From Camillea tinctor (lineage: Eukaryota; Ascomycota; Sordariomycetes; Xylariales; Xylariaceae): 64,000 bases of DNA. The notes under the pieces are model-generated. The model did not search any database. It was not told the DNA's origin and was given only the letters and a program-made list of their open reading frames with translations. Numbering within the stretch: position 1 is the first letter of the stretch; the number at the start of each line of letters is the position of its first letter. The position numbers and the translations under genes were made by a program. Positions 14,401 through 25,126 of the stretch are shown here, piece after piece. The stretch lies in NCBI GenBank assembly GCA_022578605.1, contig MU394078.1, forward strand, positions 395,358 to 459,357, written 5' to 3'.

Positions 14401-14453
14401 ATTCTAAAGAAACCGAAGAACTTCGACCCCGACCATCTACTAGTTGATACAAA
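5495..14453. other. Gene desert of about 9 kb
   Basis: No open frame here has convincing protein-like composition, a recognisable family or supporting splice sites. The DNA is AT-rich, with many short TACCTA/TAGGTA words, homopolymers (T/A tract 7554-7577, G tract near 12738, A tract near 10566) and purine-rich patches (6420-6880). Open frames at 9833-10272, 10651-10866, 10893-11448 and 12525-13246 were examined. They are low-complexity or overlap equally long frames on the opposite strand. A non-coding RNA or small spliced genes cannot be excluded. Confidence 0.5.
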
Positions 14454-16039
14454 ATGAGTCAACAAACGTCCCAAGCCGATGCCAAAGCGGTTAGCAACCA
14501 CCAAGATTCCGACTCGGACACGGACGGCAGCACTTATTACTCAGCTGATGAGGAGGTGGGAGTCGAGGTAGCAGACCCCGACAATTCAGATCGTGTTGAC
14601 CCTCACTTCAAGAGTCTGGTGCTTTCTAAGCTTGACGAGATCAAAGACGATCTTCGAAGTGAGATCAATGAGCGGGTAAAACAAGATATTAAGAAGGAAG
14701 TGCTGGAAGAGATCCCACGCGAGGTTTTGGGTGAGTGGTTCAGAAATCCGCCATTACGCTTCCTAACTCTCTCTATGATGATTAAGTATCAAAGGGCTAT
14801 GCTCGCTATTATCACCTGTTTTAAGTCTTGCGATGGTACCTCGTAAGACCAAAACACGAAAAAAAGACCTAGATTGAACATAGCCGTTACTGACTTCTCC
14901 TATACGATAGTGATGGACAAGATGGTTGACAGTATCAAGGACTTAGTCCTTTCCGAGGTCACCGATGCACTCCAGGAAGATATCACGGCTAAGATTCAAA
15001 ATCGACTTATTGAGAAGATGGATAGGGAACTAAACACCGCGCTCACCGACGAGCTAAGACAGCTACGAGATGGGAACCCGCAGCGTGAGCCGGCTGACCT
15101 AACTAAGGTCACCTTTTTATTCATGGCATTGGAGTTGAGGGCAAAGACATTGCACCGTCAAATTGGTAGGTGATCTCGAGAGCAATTTATTATTTCCCAC
15201 TGCAACCTTCTCGGGATTAAAAACAATCTATCCTGGATAAGCTTATGAGTTTCGACTCCCGATGCACCATGCCGAGAGCGGATATGCTACCTGGTATGGC
15301 GATTACTGATCCCGTATATTATAGTGCAAGAGGCCGGGACTATCATGAGGAAGATCGTTCAAACCAATTCGGAAGCCGCTGCATTTGAGGCACTGGCGCG
15401 GGAAGAGCGACGTCAGGGAGACATGAGTAGGGTTACGGAAGCCTCTTTGACTTCCTTTCAGCGACAAGCTATCGTCAGTCGAGACGTCAACAGTGAGTAT
15501 TACTCCCTTCCTTCCCCTCTCCTCTATTTTCCTTTACTTTTGTTCGTCCTTGAAAGCCTATCGACCACCTAAACCTATAAATAGTTTTAAAGTACCTGAG
15601 GATAATATTATTAACGCTGGACCATCTCTTCGGTGACTTAGCCGAGTCCGGCCCTTCCAACGCTCAAGAGGACGACAGCAAAGACGACGGTGACAAGAGT
15701 GATGACAAAGGCGATGATGACGAGAATGACGGCAAGGACGATGATAACAATCCGGGCGACGATACGCCCCGAGATGTCAAAGGCAAAGGCAAAGAGGTCG
15801 CAACTGTTCCAGCGTCTCCTGCTTCTGCTACGGCTCCAACAATTCCTACCTCTCCTACTTCTCCTACAGCTCCAGCTGTTCCTGCCGCCCCTGATGTTTC
15901 TGTCGCTCTTGATATTCCGGATTTTCCCGTCCCTAATGCCACTGCCTCCGGCTCCACGCCCGCCCCTGACTCCTCCCACCAGAACACCAAGGGCAAGGGC
16001 AAGGGCAAAAACAAGAAAAGAAAGCCAAGAGTAAAGTAA
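14454..16039 (+). CDS. Coiled-coil protein with acidic and Lys-rich tail, unknown function
   Basis: Four exons, 14454-14730, 14911-15165, 15325-15492 and 15585-16039, encode 384 aa. All three introns are GT-AG and all interrupt codons in phase 1. The N-terminus is Ser/Asp-rich (residues 1-50). Two charged helical segments follow (about 52-92 and 95-145), then a third helical block to about 235. A hydrophobic patch (ILKYLRIILLTLDHLFGD) crosses the last intron. The C-terminal third is low-complexity: an Asp/Lys stretch, a Pro/Ala/Thr/Ser stretch with PTSP repeats, and a basic tail GKGKGKNKKRKPRVK resembling a nuclear or nucleolar signal. No family was recognised. The gene converges with the folate gene downstream. 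Frame continuity across four exons is the main support. Confidence 0.8.
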
Positions 16040-17321
16040 AGTAACGGCTCAGAGTGGATCCGCACACAGAAGATAGGGATTCTCGTCGGGGAGGTTCCGG
16101 AACCGTGATCCTGGTGGCTTGTGGTGCTTGTGCCGAGAAGAACTGGGGAAGGAGAAGACGGCAAAGGAAAAGAAAAAAAAAGGAAGGAAAGGACAAGGGG
16201 AAATATTCAAGGCGATGAGCTCAGCAAGGATAAACTCGGATGTTACGTGGCTTAGCCGTACTTGGTTCTCTTCCTTTGTATCCCACGTTTGCGAGATGTG
16301 GATGGATGGAGTAACGCGTCCCAGGAAGATTCGATGTATAGTGGTGATCGATGTTGACGCGTGGGGACATGGCTTTCCCCTTTAATGTTCTGATTTCCTT
16401 TTTCACCCTATACATGTCTAGGAAGGAAAGGAGGAAAGGAGAAAAGGTTGAGGGAAATGGAAAGGGGATAGCTTGCCGAAGAAAAATCTTAGGTTAATGT
16501 AATATGTGAACGGACCTGGCCCGAGGACACTGCTGGTTGCTTTGCAACTATACCTGCTACCGTGATGTAGGTAAAACAGAAGCTTAAATTCACGTCAAGC
16601 CTCTCTACCTCTCTATGATGCTTTGATTGTATAGGTATATTGTCCTGTGACACGACGTTTAAGGAACTATCATAAATAATACAAACTCCAATCAAAAATT
16701 ACTTCAATTATTTATTGTTTACCATCTTCCCCTATCTGTCTCTCACTTCCTGGGACGGATATATCGTGGAGTACAGCCATAACCACCGCATCTAGACCCT
16801 TACCTTGAAGAGTTATTTTGGGGGGTGGGGGTCCTATTAAGGTAGATTCTCGAAGGCCTATTAACAATATAGATACCGTGTTCCGGAAATGAAAATCAAC
16901 ATGGCCAAGCAACCTATACAGGGACATCATCCCATCGAGTCCACAGTGTGCCTTACTCGGCTAGCTGGATATGGGGTAGTCTGGAGTTACGGATCAGGGC
17001 CAGTTTCGACACTTCGCCAGTCGTTTAGAATCTATATTCATGCGAAAGCACAAGTCGCTTGCTACATTATATAGCTAATTATTTCAGATTTTCCCTTTTT
17101 TTTCTTTCCTTAGTTGATGTTGGTAACTCCCTACCTGAATGTTCCCAAGCGGGAGGCACAGTTGATGCGCCCACCCGAACCTACGACTACCATATCCAAA
17201 TATCCTAGGTGTAGCTATATATAGATATGTTTAGCATGCATACATACCTGTTTTATATATCCACGATTCGCATCAAGTGTAGATATATATATATATATAA
17301 ATTCTTTCTATTTGAACCGAC
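16040..17321. other. Intergenic region between convergent genes
   Basis: It contains 3' flanks of the convergent coiled-coil and folate genes. An A/G-rich tract lies at 16140-16205 and an alternating TA tract at 17285-17299 just beyond the folate stop codon. No supported coding frame is seen. Confidence 0.5.
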
Positions 17322-18957
17322 CTAATACCGCCAAATCGCATCCGCCATCTTGACAACCTGCCCCATCTCGACGACGTCGTGCACGCGGACGATATCAGCG
17401 CCGCCCTGCACCGCAGCCGCGACCGTGGCCGCGGTACCGAAAACGCGATCCATGGGCTTGGGCACGCCGGTGATCTTGCCGATGAAGCTCTTGCGGCTGG
17501 AGCCGAGCAGCCAGGGCAGGCCCTCGAGCCCGGGCCAGCGCCGCAGCTCGTCGAAGTGCCGCAGCACGGCCAGGTTCTGCTCGCCGACCTTGGCGAACCC
17601 GAGTCCCGGATCGAGCACGATGCGCCAGCGGCGCACGCCGGCGCGCTCGGCCTCGGCGACGCGCGCGAGCAGCTCGGCGGCGATCGCGGGCACGATGCCC
17701 CCCGGGTACGCGTTCAGCTTGCTCATGGTGGCGGGCGTGCCGCGCATGTGCATCAGGCAGACGGTCTTGCCGAGGCGCGCCATGGTCGGCAGCATGGCCG
17801 CGTCGAGCTGCCCCGCCGACACGTCGTTGATGATGTCGGCGCCGGCACGCACGGCGGCCTCGGCCACCGACGCCCGGTACGTGTCCACGCTGATGGCGAC
17901 GTCGCGGGTCTCGGGCAGGCTGCGGATGAGCTCGATGGCGGGGAGCACGCGCGAGAGCTCCTCGTCCGCGCTCGCCTCGACGGTGCCCGGGGCGGTCGAC
18001 TGGCCGCCGATGTCGATCATGGTCGCGCCGCCCTTCACGAAGGTGAGGATGGTGTCGCGCAGGGAATCGGGCGTGTGTATGCCGCCGTCGCTGAAGGAGT
18101 CCGGGGTTATGTTCAGGATAGCCATGACCTGGGTCTTCCGGTCGGCCTTGAGGGCGTTCAGGGGCTTGACGGTGGGACAAATCGGGGTTAGTGTGGATAG
18201 GGGCTCGGATGTGGGCGGGAGATCATTTAGATAGTCCTGGATCAACCTCCAGGGCTTGGACGGGTCTATCGACTTGTGCGGTATGAGCTCAGCTAGGGGT
18301 CTCAAGACAAACTCGCGCTCTGCTATGCCGATATGAGGGATTTTAAGACGCTCATGGTCAATCTTCTCATTCTCATAGAGCAATATGTCCAGGTCTATGT
18401 TGCGCGGCCCCTTGTCGATGAGTTTCTGTCTTCCCATCGACTTCTCAATATCCTGAAGCTGGTCTAGGAGGGGCAGCGGCTCTAGGTCTGTCTCTACCTA
18501 GATGGCTACCATTTTAGTATATACGGCCGAGACAGGACGCCGACGTGGGCTGACACACCTCGCAGGCTCCGTTTACAAATCTATCTTGATCTAAGACATA
18601 CATGGGCTCTGTCTCCCATAGACTGCTGGTGCGCTTCACTTTAATCCCTCTCGCATCCATTTCCCGACATGCCTGCTCGATCATGGCGACCCGGTCTCCA
18701 AGATTGCTCCCGAGGGCAACGTAGGCAGTCCGCTTAGAGGTACGGGCACCGGCACAACCGCATGGTGCAGCGCTTGACTGGCTGGTTGCGAAGGACTGGG
18801 CCATGGTAAAGGTTCCGCGGCTTAGATAGGTTCGGCGCCGGGAAAGAGAAAAGGAAAAAGAAGAAGAAATAGGTTTAGTATTCAAAGGTGGAACAGCGAA
18901 TGGTGACGCCCGAGCATGACAACCCCATGCTCGTAGGGACGTCGTGAGCAGTCTCAT
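17322..18957 (-). CDS. fol1-like: Bifunctional HPPK-dihydropteroate synthase (folate biosynthesis)
   Basis: Exons are 18957-18559 and 18497-17322 with a 61-nt phase-0 intron (GTGTGT...CTAG), giving 524 aa. Residues about 77-225 are HPPK (6-hydroxymethyl-7,8-dihydropterin pyrophosphokinase), with VALGSNLGDR and the metal-binding GPRNIDLDILLY. Residues about 256-520 are dihydropteroate synthase. It carries MAILNITPDSFSDGG, GATMIDIGGQSTAPG, SVDTYRA...INDVSAG, LMHMRGTP, DPGLGFAK, GSSRKSFIG and a final VRVHDV, all the expected pterin and sulfonamide-site motifs. The product condenses hydroxymethyl-dihydropterin diphosphate with p-aminobenzoate. The N-terminus is Arg/Ser-rich with no acids for 50 residues, which looks like a mitochondrial presequence. 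A second in-frame Met at residue 52 (18804) could give a cytosolic form. Yeast Fol1 also has an N-terminal dihydroneopterin aldolase domain; none is present here. The DHPS exon is strongly GC-rich, producing long antisense open frames. Confidence 0.96.
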
Positions 18958-20047
18958 TGACGCTTTGAAGAGAGCGGCATCGTCTTCAATACATGTAGGT
19001 TGTTTAATGTTACTGTTGTTGTTTTTGTTGTTGTTAGGTACGACGATACTAAAGTAGGTACTTAGGTAGTATGTAGTACTTTGAGATTGGAGAATGAAAG
19101 TGGAGGTTTGGTTACACTGCTAGTTCTATCTGATAAAATAAAGTAAAATAGAAAAAAAAAGAAGAAAAAAAAAGAGGGAGGTTCATCGGAAAATTTAGTG
19201 GTAGTGCGAGGGTAGACCCATAAGGCTATCCAGAGTTATGTGCATAAGATGTTAGCGTATAAACTTTGAAGCGTCTTAGCGCAGTAAACATTCAACCCCG
19301 GAGTTACTAGGTATGTCATCCTAGGTAGGTCAACTATCTTTATGGAGCATATCGTGGGAGAGATAACCCACCTAACCTAGATGTGGTGTATATATTTGAC
19401 ATCAATAGCAGTATGCACTGGAGGTATGTGCATTATTTTAGGCCAACAGAGTGGTTGTATATGTGCAGCATGCAGCTCGCATTGTAATTGAGGTATGCAT
19501 ACGTGGGAAGTGAAGTGATGGGCATGCAAATTACATAAGAGAAAAAAGTATTCTAGGTAGACAACTCTCTCCGACATGTGTAAATGATGTAGGTTACTCC
19601 GTACGGTTCTAGTTACGCAGGTCTGGAATGTTTAAATGTCGGGAATCGGTTTTATACAAAAGAAGTGAAAAGGTTCCCCCGAATAACGGACCTCGGCTGG
19701 CAGCTAAAAACAAGCTCGACGCTACACTCAAAGAGAAAGACCCATTTGCTATATTCGGTTAGCTTCGCTTTCCAATGGTAGGGGGTAACGCACGCCGCAG
19801 AGAAACCTCGGCTCCCCATGAATTTACCCACACTGTCTCCGGACGGATCTGGTTTCCCATTACTTTTCTCGCTTTACCTATATTACTACTCCTATCGCCC
19901 TCCCGATAATAATTGGCAGCTTTTTCTTTGTTTAACCCTTCATTCCCCCCATCTTCTATCGACGCTGTGAAACCATCTTGTATTGATATTAACCAACGAA
20001 ACACCGGCTCGCGCATTTCTGCTTCTATATCACACATTACCGCAAAC
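18958..20047. other. Divergent intergenic region (folate gene / nitronate monooxygenase)
   Basis: This is the shared upstream region of two divergently transcribed genes. A GTT-repeat tract (19012-19035), an A/G-rich tract (19150-19180) and short TAGGTA motifs are visible. Open frames at 19377-19577 and 19759-20049 on the minus strand lack protein-like composition and are not called. Confidence 0.5.
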
Positions 20048-21349
20048 ATGGCCTCTCCTCGTAAGTCTTACACACTCCCTCTCCGCCTCTCCTCTTCTCC
20101 TCGGTTTGGAAAAAAAGAAGAAAAAAAACAAACTGTACTAATATCGAGTCCAATAACAGAGAAGATCCGAACCGAGATAACCGATCTCTTCGGTATCAAC
20201 CACCCCATTCTCCTAGCTGGCATGAACGTTGCTGCTGGTCCGAAGCTAGCTGCCGCGGTGACAAATGCAGGTGGCCTGGGTGTTATCGGTGGCATGTCCT
20301 ACAGCCCGGACATGCTGAGGGAACAGATCGATGAGATGAAGTCATACATGAACGATAAGAATGCGCCCTTTGGTATCGACCTGTTGCTCCCGCAGGTTGG
20401 CGGCAATGCTCGGAAAACGAAGTATGTCTCAAGACAGCCAATCCAATCACTCTACCGGCTCCTGGCCTGGACAAGATCCGAAGAGACCGAAGAGACCGTA
20501 AGCTAATCATTGTGAACTTGCAGTTACGACTACACGAAAGGAAAGCTCAACGAGCTCGTCGACGTCATCATCGAGTCGGGCGCTAAGCTATTCGTCTCCG
20601 CCGTCGGTGTGCCGCCGAAGGCTGTCGTTGACAAACTCCACAAGCACGGTGTTTACTACATGAACATGGTCGGTCACCCGAAGCACGTTCAGAAGGCGCT
20701 CGACATTGGCTGCGATATCATCTGCGCCCAGGGTGGCGAAGGTGGCGGTCACACCGGCGATGTCCCTACTACCGTGCTGATCCCGGCCTGTGTGCAAATA
20801 TGCAAAGGAAAGAAGAGCCCCCTGAGCGGTAAACAAGTGCAGGTCATTGCTGCAGGTGGTATCCACAACGGTCAGATGTTGGCTGCATCCTTGATGATGG
20901 GTGCGGGCGCCGTGTGGGTCGGCACTAGGTTCATCTTGGTTGACGAGGCGGGAGCTCCCGAGTCACACAAGGAATCCGTCCGAACTGCCAGCTTCGATGA
21001 CACCATCCGTACGCTTATTTTCACCGGACGACCCCTCCGGGTACGAAAGAACCCGTACATTGAGAACTGGGAGAACGAGCGTCAGGCCGAGATTAAGGAG
21101 CTAACGGCCAAGGGTGTATTGCCGTACGAGGCTGACCTGGAGAAGATGTCTAGCGGATCGGGAGAAGGGGACTCGCAGGAGAGCGAAGAAGATGTGGATG
21201 AGATGATGGACCAGTTCCGGCCGTTGTTGATGGGCAAGTGCGCAGCTCTAGTTAATGAACAAAAGAGCGCAAAGGCGGTGGTTGACGAGTTTATCACGGA
21301 TGCCGTAGCCGCCCTACAACAGGGCAGCAAGATGGTCGCGAAGCTGTAA
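20048..21349 (+). CDS. Nitronate monooxygenase (2-nitropropane dioxygenase family)
   Basis: Three exons, 20048-20060, 20160-20421 and 20524-21349, encode 366 aa. The first exon is only 13 nt (ATGGCCTCTCCTC). Its donor is GTAAGT, and intron 1 has a perfect TACTAAT branch site before its acceptor. Intron 2 runs from GTATGT to TTGCAG. The protein is an FMN-dependent TIM barrel that oxidises alkyl nitronates (such as propionate-3-nitronate) to carbonyls plus nitrite. Support comes from an N-terminal LFGINHPILLAGMN, the glycine-rich GGLGVIGGMSY, the FMN-phosphate motif QGGEGGGHTG, and IAAGGIHNGQM followed by GAVWVGTRF. Length and layout match fungal family members. Residues near 300-312 form an acidic Ser/Glu/Asp insertion. 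The SDR gene follows 0.8 kb downstream on the same strand with no evidence of co-regulation. Confidence 0.93.
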
Positions 21350-22145
21350 ATTTGGAGTATTTTGTTATGTTTGAACTACATATTCCCAAGGCATGGAGAG
21401 AATTTCGCGGAGCGTAGGTGTATTATCTAGCCTAGCTCTCTTGTAAGATATAGATTATCTATTACTAGTACTTGCTGAGGACCTTTTTTTTAGGAACGCG
21501 TTTGAATTGATCGAAATTAGCATAAGATTTATTATTTAATAAATCACCGAGCGCAGTTTTGTCCTAATATACCTAGGTATATACTCGAAATGGTGATTAT
21601 AATTATATTCCGGTGTGAAAGTATAAGCATACACGTATAATTCATACTAAGTACATACTAGACATCGAGTATCTGTGCCATGGAGGTCTACTATCTAAGC
21701 TCTCGCCCCACATAGATCGAAGGTTCATCAACTTTCCTTACCCCCTTTTTTATTCATCCCTACCGCACGTGGTTGAAAGCAGGTAGTCTACGTCACCACC
21801 TTTGTGCGCCTTCCATTCCCACACCTATCTAAGTACACATTGCATGGGCATGATGTATGTGGTGAGGCGGGTATGCTGTGTTACCTACAATAGGTACATT
21901 AGGAATGGATGTATCCCCGAACGTTACCTAAAGCTACTTATTGAAAGTAGTGACTTCATGTTTACGCAGCACCAGCGGCAGGTGCTTACATCAATAGGTA
22001 CTTAGGTATATACCTTCTTATAACTGATCAACAAACATCACTTATACTTTTTTAATCTATAACCTCTCCATCTCGAATTGAGAAAATCTTAATACATATA
22101 AAAGAAAAGAAGAGAAAAAAATACCAGCTTTACTAAGTACTCGAC
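21350..22145. other. Intergenic region
   Basis: AT-rich 3' flank of the nitronate monooxygenase gene and promoter of the SDR gene. One ACCTAGGT palindrome lies at 21571-21578, and an A/G-rich tract (22098-22121) sits just upstream of the SDR start. The open frame at 21802-22005 is not protein-like. Confidence 0.5.
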
Positions 22146-23036
22146 ATGGCTTCCACAGACCATTTTAGTGCGCAAAATCTCTTCGGAGCCAAGGATTTTG
22201 TAGCTGTGGTCACCGGGGGCGGAACAGGTATTGGTCTAATGGCAACCCAAGCTCTAGCTGCAAACGGCGCCAAGGTGTATATCACAGGAAGACGCCTCGA
22301 GGCTTTGGAAAATGCAGCAGAAAAGCATCAACCGACCAGTGGCAGTGGCCAGATCATACCGGTCGGACCTTGCGACGTAACCAAGAAGGAGGACATCGAA
22401 CGTCTGGTGGTTGATCTGAGCAAACGAGAGAAGTATATCAACCTTCTCGTGTGTAATGCTGGGATACCTGGACCGAAGGCGGAACCCAAATATTCGGAAG
22501 CCGACGACCTCAAGGCTCAACTCTGGAACACGGAGGACCAGAAAGACTGGCAAGACAACTTCAACACGAACGTCACCTCTGTCTACTTCACCACAGTCGC
22601 CTTCCTACCTCTTCTCCAATCCGGCATGGAACCTAAAGGCCCATTGGAGCCCTTCTCGAGTTCCGTCATCACCATCTCGTCCATGTCCGGCATCATGCGG
22701 CATGCGCAGGGTCACTTCAGCTACAATACTGCCAAGGGTGCCACGGTGCACCTGACCAAGCTCATGTCGGCCGAGTTCCAGAAAGCGGGCATCCGGGTCA
22801 ATTCGATCGCACCTGGGTATTTCCCGAGCGAGATGACAGCCAAGAGTAGCGACGAGAGGCAGAAGAGCCATGTGCCTCCAGAGAAAATCCAGGAGAAGGA
22901 ACATGTCCCCTTGATGAGGGCAGGTCGCGAAGTGGAGATGGGGATGACGGTATTGTACCTGGCGAAGAATCAATATGTCAACGGGGAGATCATCGCGGTG
23001 GATGGCGGCGTATTAAACGTCCTTGCTGGCCGCTAA
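22146..23036 (+). CDS. Short-chain dehydrogenase/reductase (classical SDR)
   Basis: Single exon, 296 aa. It has a Rossmann fold with the cofactor motif TGGGTGIG (residues 23-30) and the structural NAG (104-106). The active-site Ser cluster is ISSMSG (177-182), followed by catalytic Tyr193 and Lys197 in YNTAK. A PG motif follows (IRVNSIAPGYFPSEMT). The basic residues of TGRR (48-51) after the second strand suggest NADP(H) preference, which is inference. Family members reduce ketones or oxidise alcohols; fungal relatives are often annotated as 3-oxoacyl-ACP reductase-like or RhlG-like. The actual substrate cannot be read from sequence. The ATG at 22146 is the first in frame after an A-rich leader. 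Confidence 0.92.
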   Translation: MASTDHFSAQNLFGAKDFVAVVTGGGTGIGLMATQALAANGAKVYITGRRLEALENAAEKHQPTSGSGQIIPVGPCDVTKKEDIERLVVDLSKREKYINLLVCNAGIPGPKAEPKYSEADDLKAQLWNTEDQKDWQDNFNTNVTSVYFTTVAFLPLLQSGMEPKGPLEPFSSSVITISSMSGIMRHAQGHFSYNTAKGATVHLTKLMSAEFQKAGIRVNSIAPGYFPSEMTAKSSDERQKSHVPPEKIQEKEHVPLMRAGREVEMGMTVLYLAKNQYVNGEIIAVDGGVLNVLAGR

Positions 23037-23604
23037 AGAACGAATCACTCTAAAGCCGAAGCCCGAGGAATGGCGCATCAAAGGGAGGCATATATGGAGG
23101 AGACTACACTATGTGTAAAATATGACCCTTACAAGTTCACTAAGTGGCAGAAAGAGGCGGTTAGTTATTAGCTGCAGACCTCTAAGTAAAGCATATGCGA
23201 CTGGACATCTATACACCGGCAAACAACATAATTATAAAAGCTAAATTTTATGATGCCTGATGTGAGAAACTGGGTTGTTTCGACTAATAGGAAGATTAAG
23301 TACCTTTGGAAGTTGCTATGTTGATCTAGCTTAGCTGACATTTACAACGGAATCCACTACGAGTATGTAAGTGTGTGGAAAGAAATAGTTAGAACGCACG
23401 GGCCATATGAGAAATAAGCTTAACCTCGCCCCTCACTAGCTACATAAATTCGAGTCATAGGTATCAGATCCTCAACCCACTTGGCTATACAATAACTAAC
23501 CTTACCTCTTCCTAATATCACCATACCAAGCTTCGTTTTGAATAGTGCTGCGATTTCTTTCGCAAAACAGTCGGGGTTCTGGTCTTTTTTTTTTTTCAAC
23601 TGTT
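23037..23604. other. Intergenic region
   Basis: 3' flank of the SDR gene and 5' flank of the next gene, with a T12 tract at 23585-23596 immediately before the ATG. No gene-like frame. Confidence 0.5.
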
Positions 23605-25126
23605 ATGCCGAAGAAAAGACATAACAATAAATATTCGAAACCTCCATCCGTCGCTCCGGCATCATTAAGCCTCTCGTCATCGTCGCATCAGACTTCCCGT
23701 GAGCTCACTCTTTCCCCTATGTCTGTATCCCCAAGACTAAATACGAGTACTAACGTTGGCTTTCCCTCTCCCCCCAGGTAACCATGATCGATCGGTCAAT
23801 GAGCTCCTTGCCAACTTGCGACGGAGCAATCTGAACTCCAACGCGGCCCGCGACAACTTCTCCGCAGCCACGCCCAGCGTGCCGCCGATCATACGCCAGA
23901 TCTTGCAAATCCCAGAGACACCTGCGCCAGAGCCCCGCCGGCTACAAAGGCGAGTCATCAACGGCCGACGAGCACCGCCCGGCCCGCCGCCGCCACGCAG
24001 CTGGATATCATTGTCCCAGTCGCGTCATGCGCCACCAGCCCTCAAAGCTGGTTCCGCCGGCCATATCCAGCATTGGCCGCTGCCTGGAGCATACTTACCC
24101 AGCGAGGGAAGCCTCATCGATATGGTAATGCGGCGAATAGCCACGGACTGGGAACAGCAGCGCGAATGGAACCGGTTCTACCTATATACGCTGCCGAGTC
24201 GCATACGGACAGCGTTACTGAGCCATGTCTCGGAACTCTACGAGCCGGGCCTGTCGGTCCATGACCTGCGGCTTGTTCTCTCGGGCCCTCCGGTGGAAGA
24301 GCTCACAAAATACGATTTGCCGCAGGCTGACCTCAACCAGCTTAATGGCGATACATTTTACCTAGATCTAGCTGGTTCTATAGGGAAATCGATAACGTTG
24401 AAGGAACTGAGCGAGCTTCTCTGTCCCCCTAAAGCAGACCCGATCTCCGATCTCCAAGATTCTTGGGATGCACCAGAGCTGGCATCAGGACCGGTGCAAC
24501 TGATGCCGAACCTGACACATCTTTCTCTCGCGGTCAACCCGGCCACTGCCCCTTCAGTATCCTGGAGACAACTTCTCTCCATGGCCGCAAAGTTGCCCAA
24601 GCTAACACACCTAAGCCTAGCCGGCTGGCCCGAACCCTCTCTCACCCCGAACGCGAAGTACGCCAAAATCACGTCATCAGCCACCGGCCAGTCGATCCAG
24701 TACGGCGGCACGGGCCCGTACAGCCACAACCTGGACGGCGACTGGTCCGAGGCCATCGTCGTGCTGAAGCGGCTGAGCAAGACGCTCTACGGGCTCGAGT
24801 ACCTCGACCTGACGGGGTGCGCGGAGTGGTTCCCGGCGCTGATCCGCGAGTCGGACGGCGACCTCACCATCGACTTCGTCGACTGGGCCGGCGACTGGGG
24901 CAAGATCACGACGCTGAGGCTGAACTCCGGGTATGCCCTTGTCGATGAATCGTCTAAGGCTGAGGTCCTCCGCTTCTCGGAGTTCATCGACGCAGCGACG
25001 GCAGTGGAGAGACATATCCGAGCTCAGAGGTCGGGCAGGGGCCGCTGGATCACCGTCGAGAAAGATAGCCTTTCTGATGCTGCTAAGGCACTGGTTGAGA
25101 GCGAGCGGCTTAGGAATGCTTTGTGA
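23605..25126 (+). CDS. Conserved-looking protein with LRR-like segments, function unknown
   Basis: Two exons, 23605-23698 and 23778-25126, encode 480 aa. The 79-nt intron starts GTGAGC, contains ACTAACG, ends in a C-rich CCCCCAG and is phase 1. The N-terminus is basic and Ser-rich (MPKKRHNNKYSK). A Pro/Arg-rich region lies near 65-95, then a globular, Trp/Tyr-rich core. Three segments resemble leucine-rich repeat strands: MPNLTHLSLAVNP, LPKLTHLSLAGWP and LYGLEYLDLTGC. This suggests a partial solenoid, possibly an F-box-type or adaptor protein, but I see no F-box. The final third is very GC-rich, which explains the long antisense frames there. No named family was recognised. Confidence 0.82.

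Noticed and set aside
15638..16196. Antisense Ser/Pro/Gly-rich frames over exon 4 of the coiled-coil gene
   Set aside because: Mirror image of the low-complexity tail; the sense frame joins three upstream exons in phase.
17350..18234. Long plus-strand open frames over the folate gene
   Set aside because: They are antisense shadows of the GC-rich DHPS exon; the minus-strand frame carries all family motifs.
20048..23036. Nitronate monooxygenase plus SDR as a catabolic or biosynthetic cluster
   Set aside because: Only two enzyme genes, 0.8 kb apart, with no transporter, regulator or synthase nearby; proximity alone is weak.
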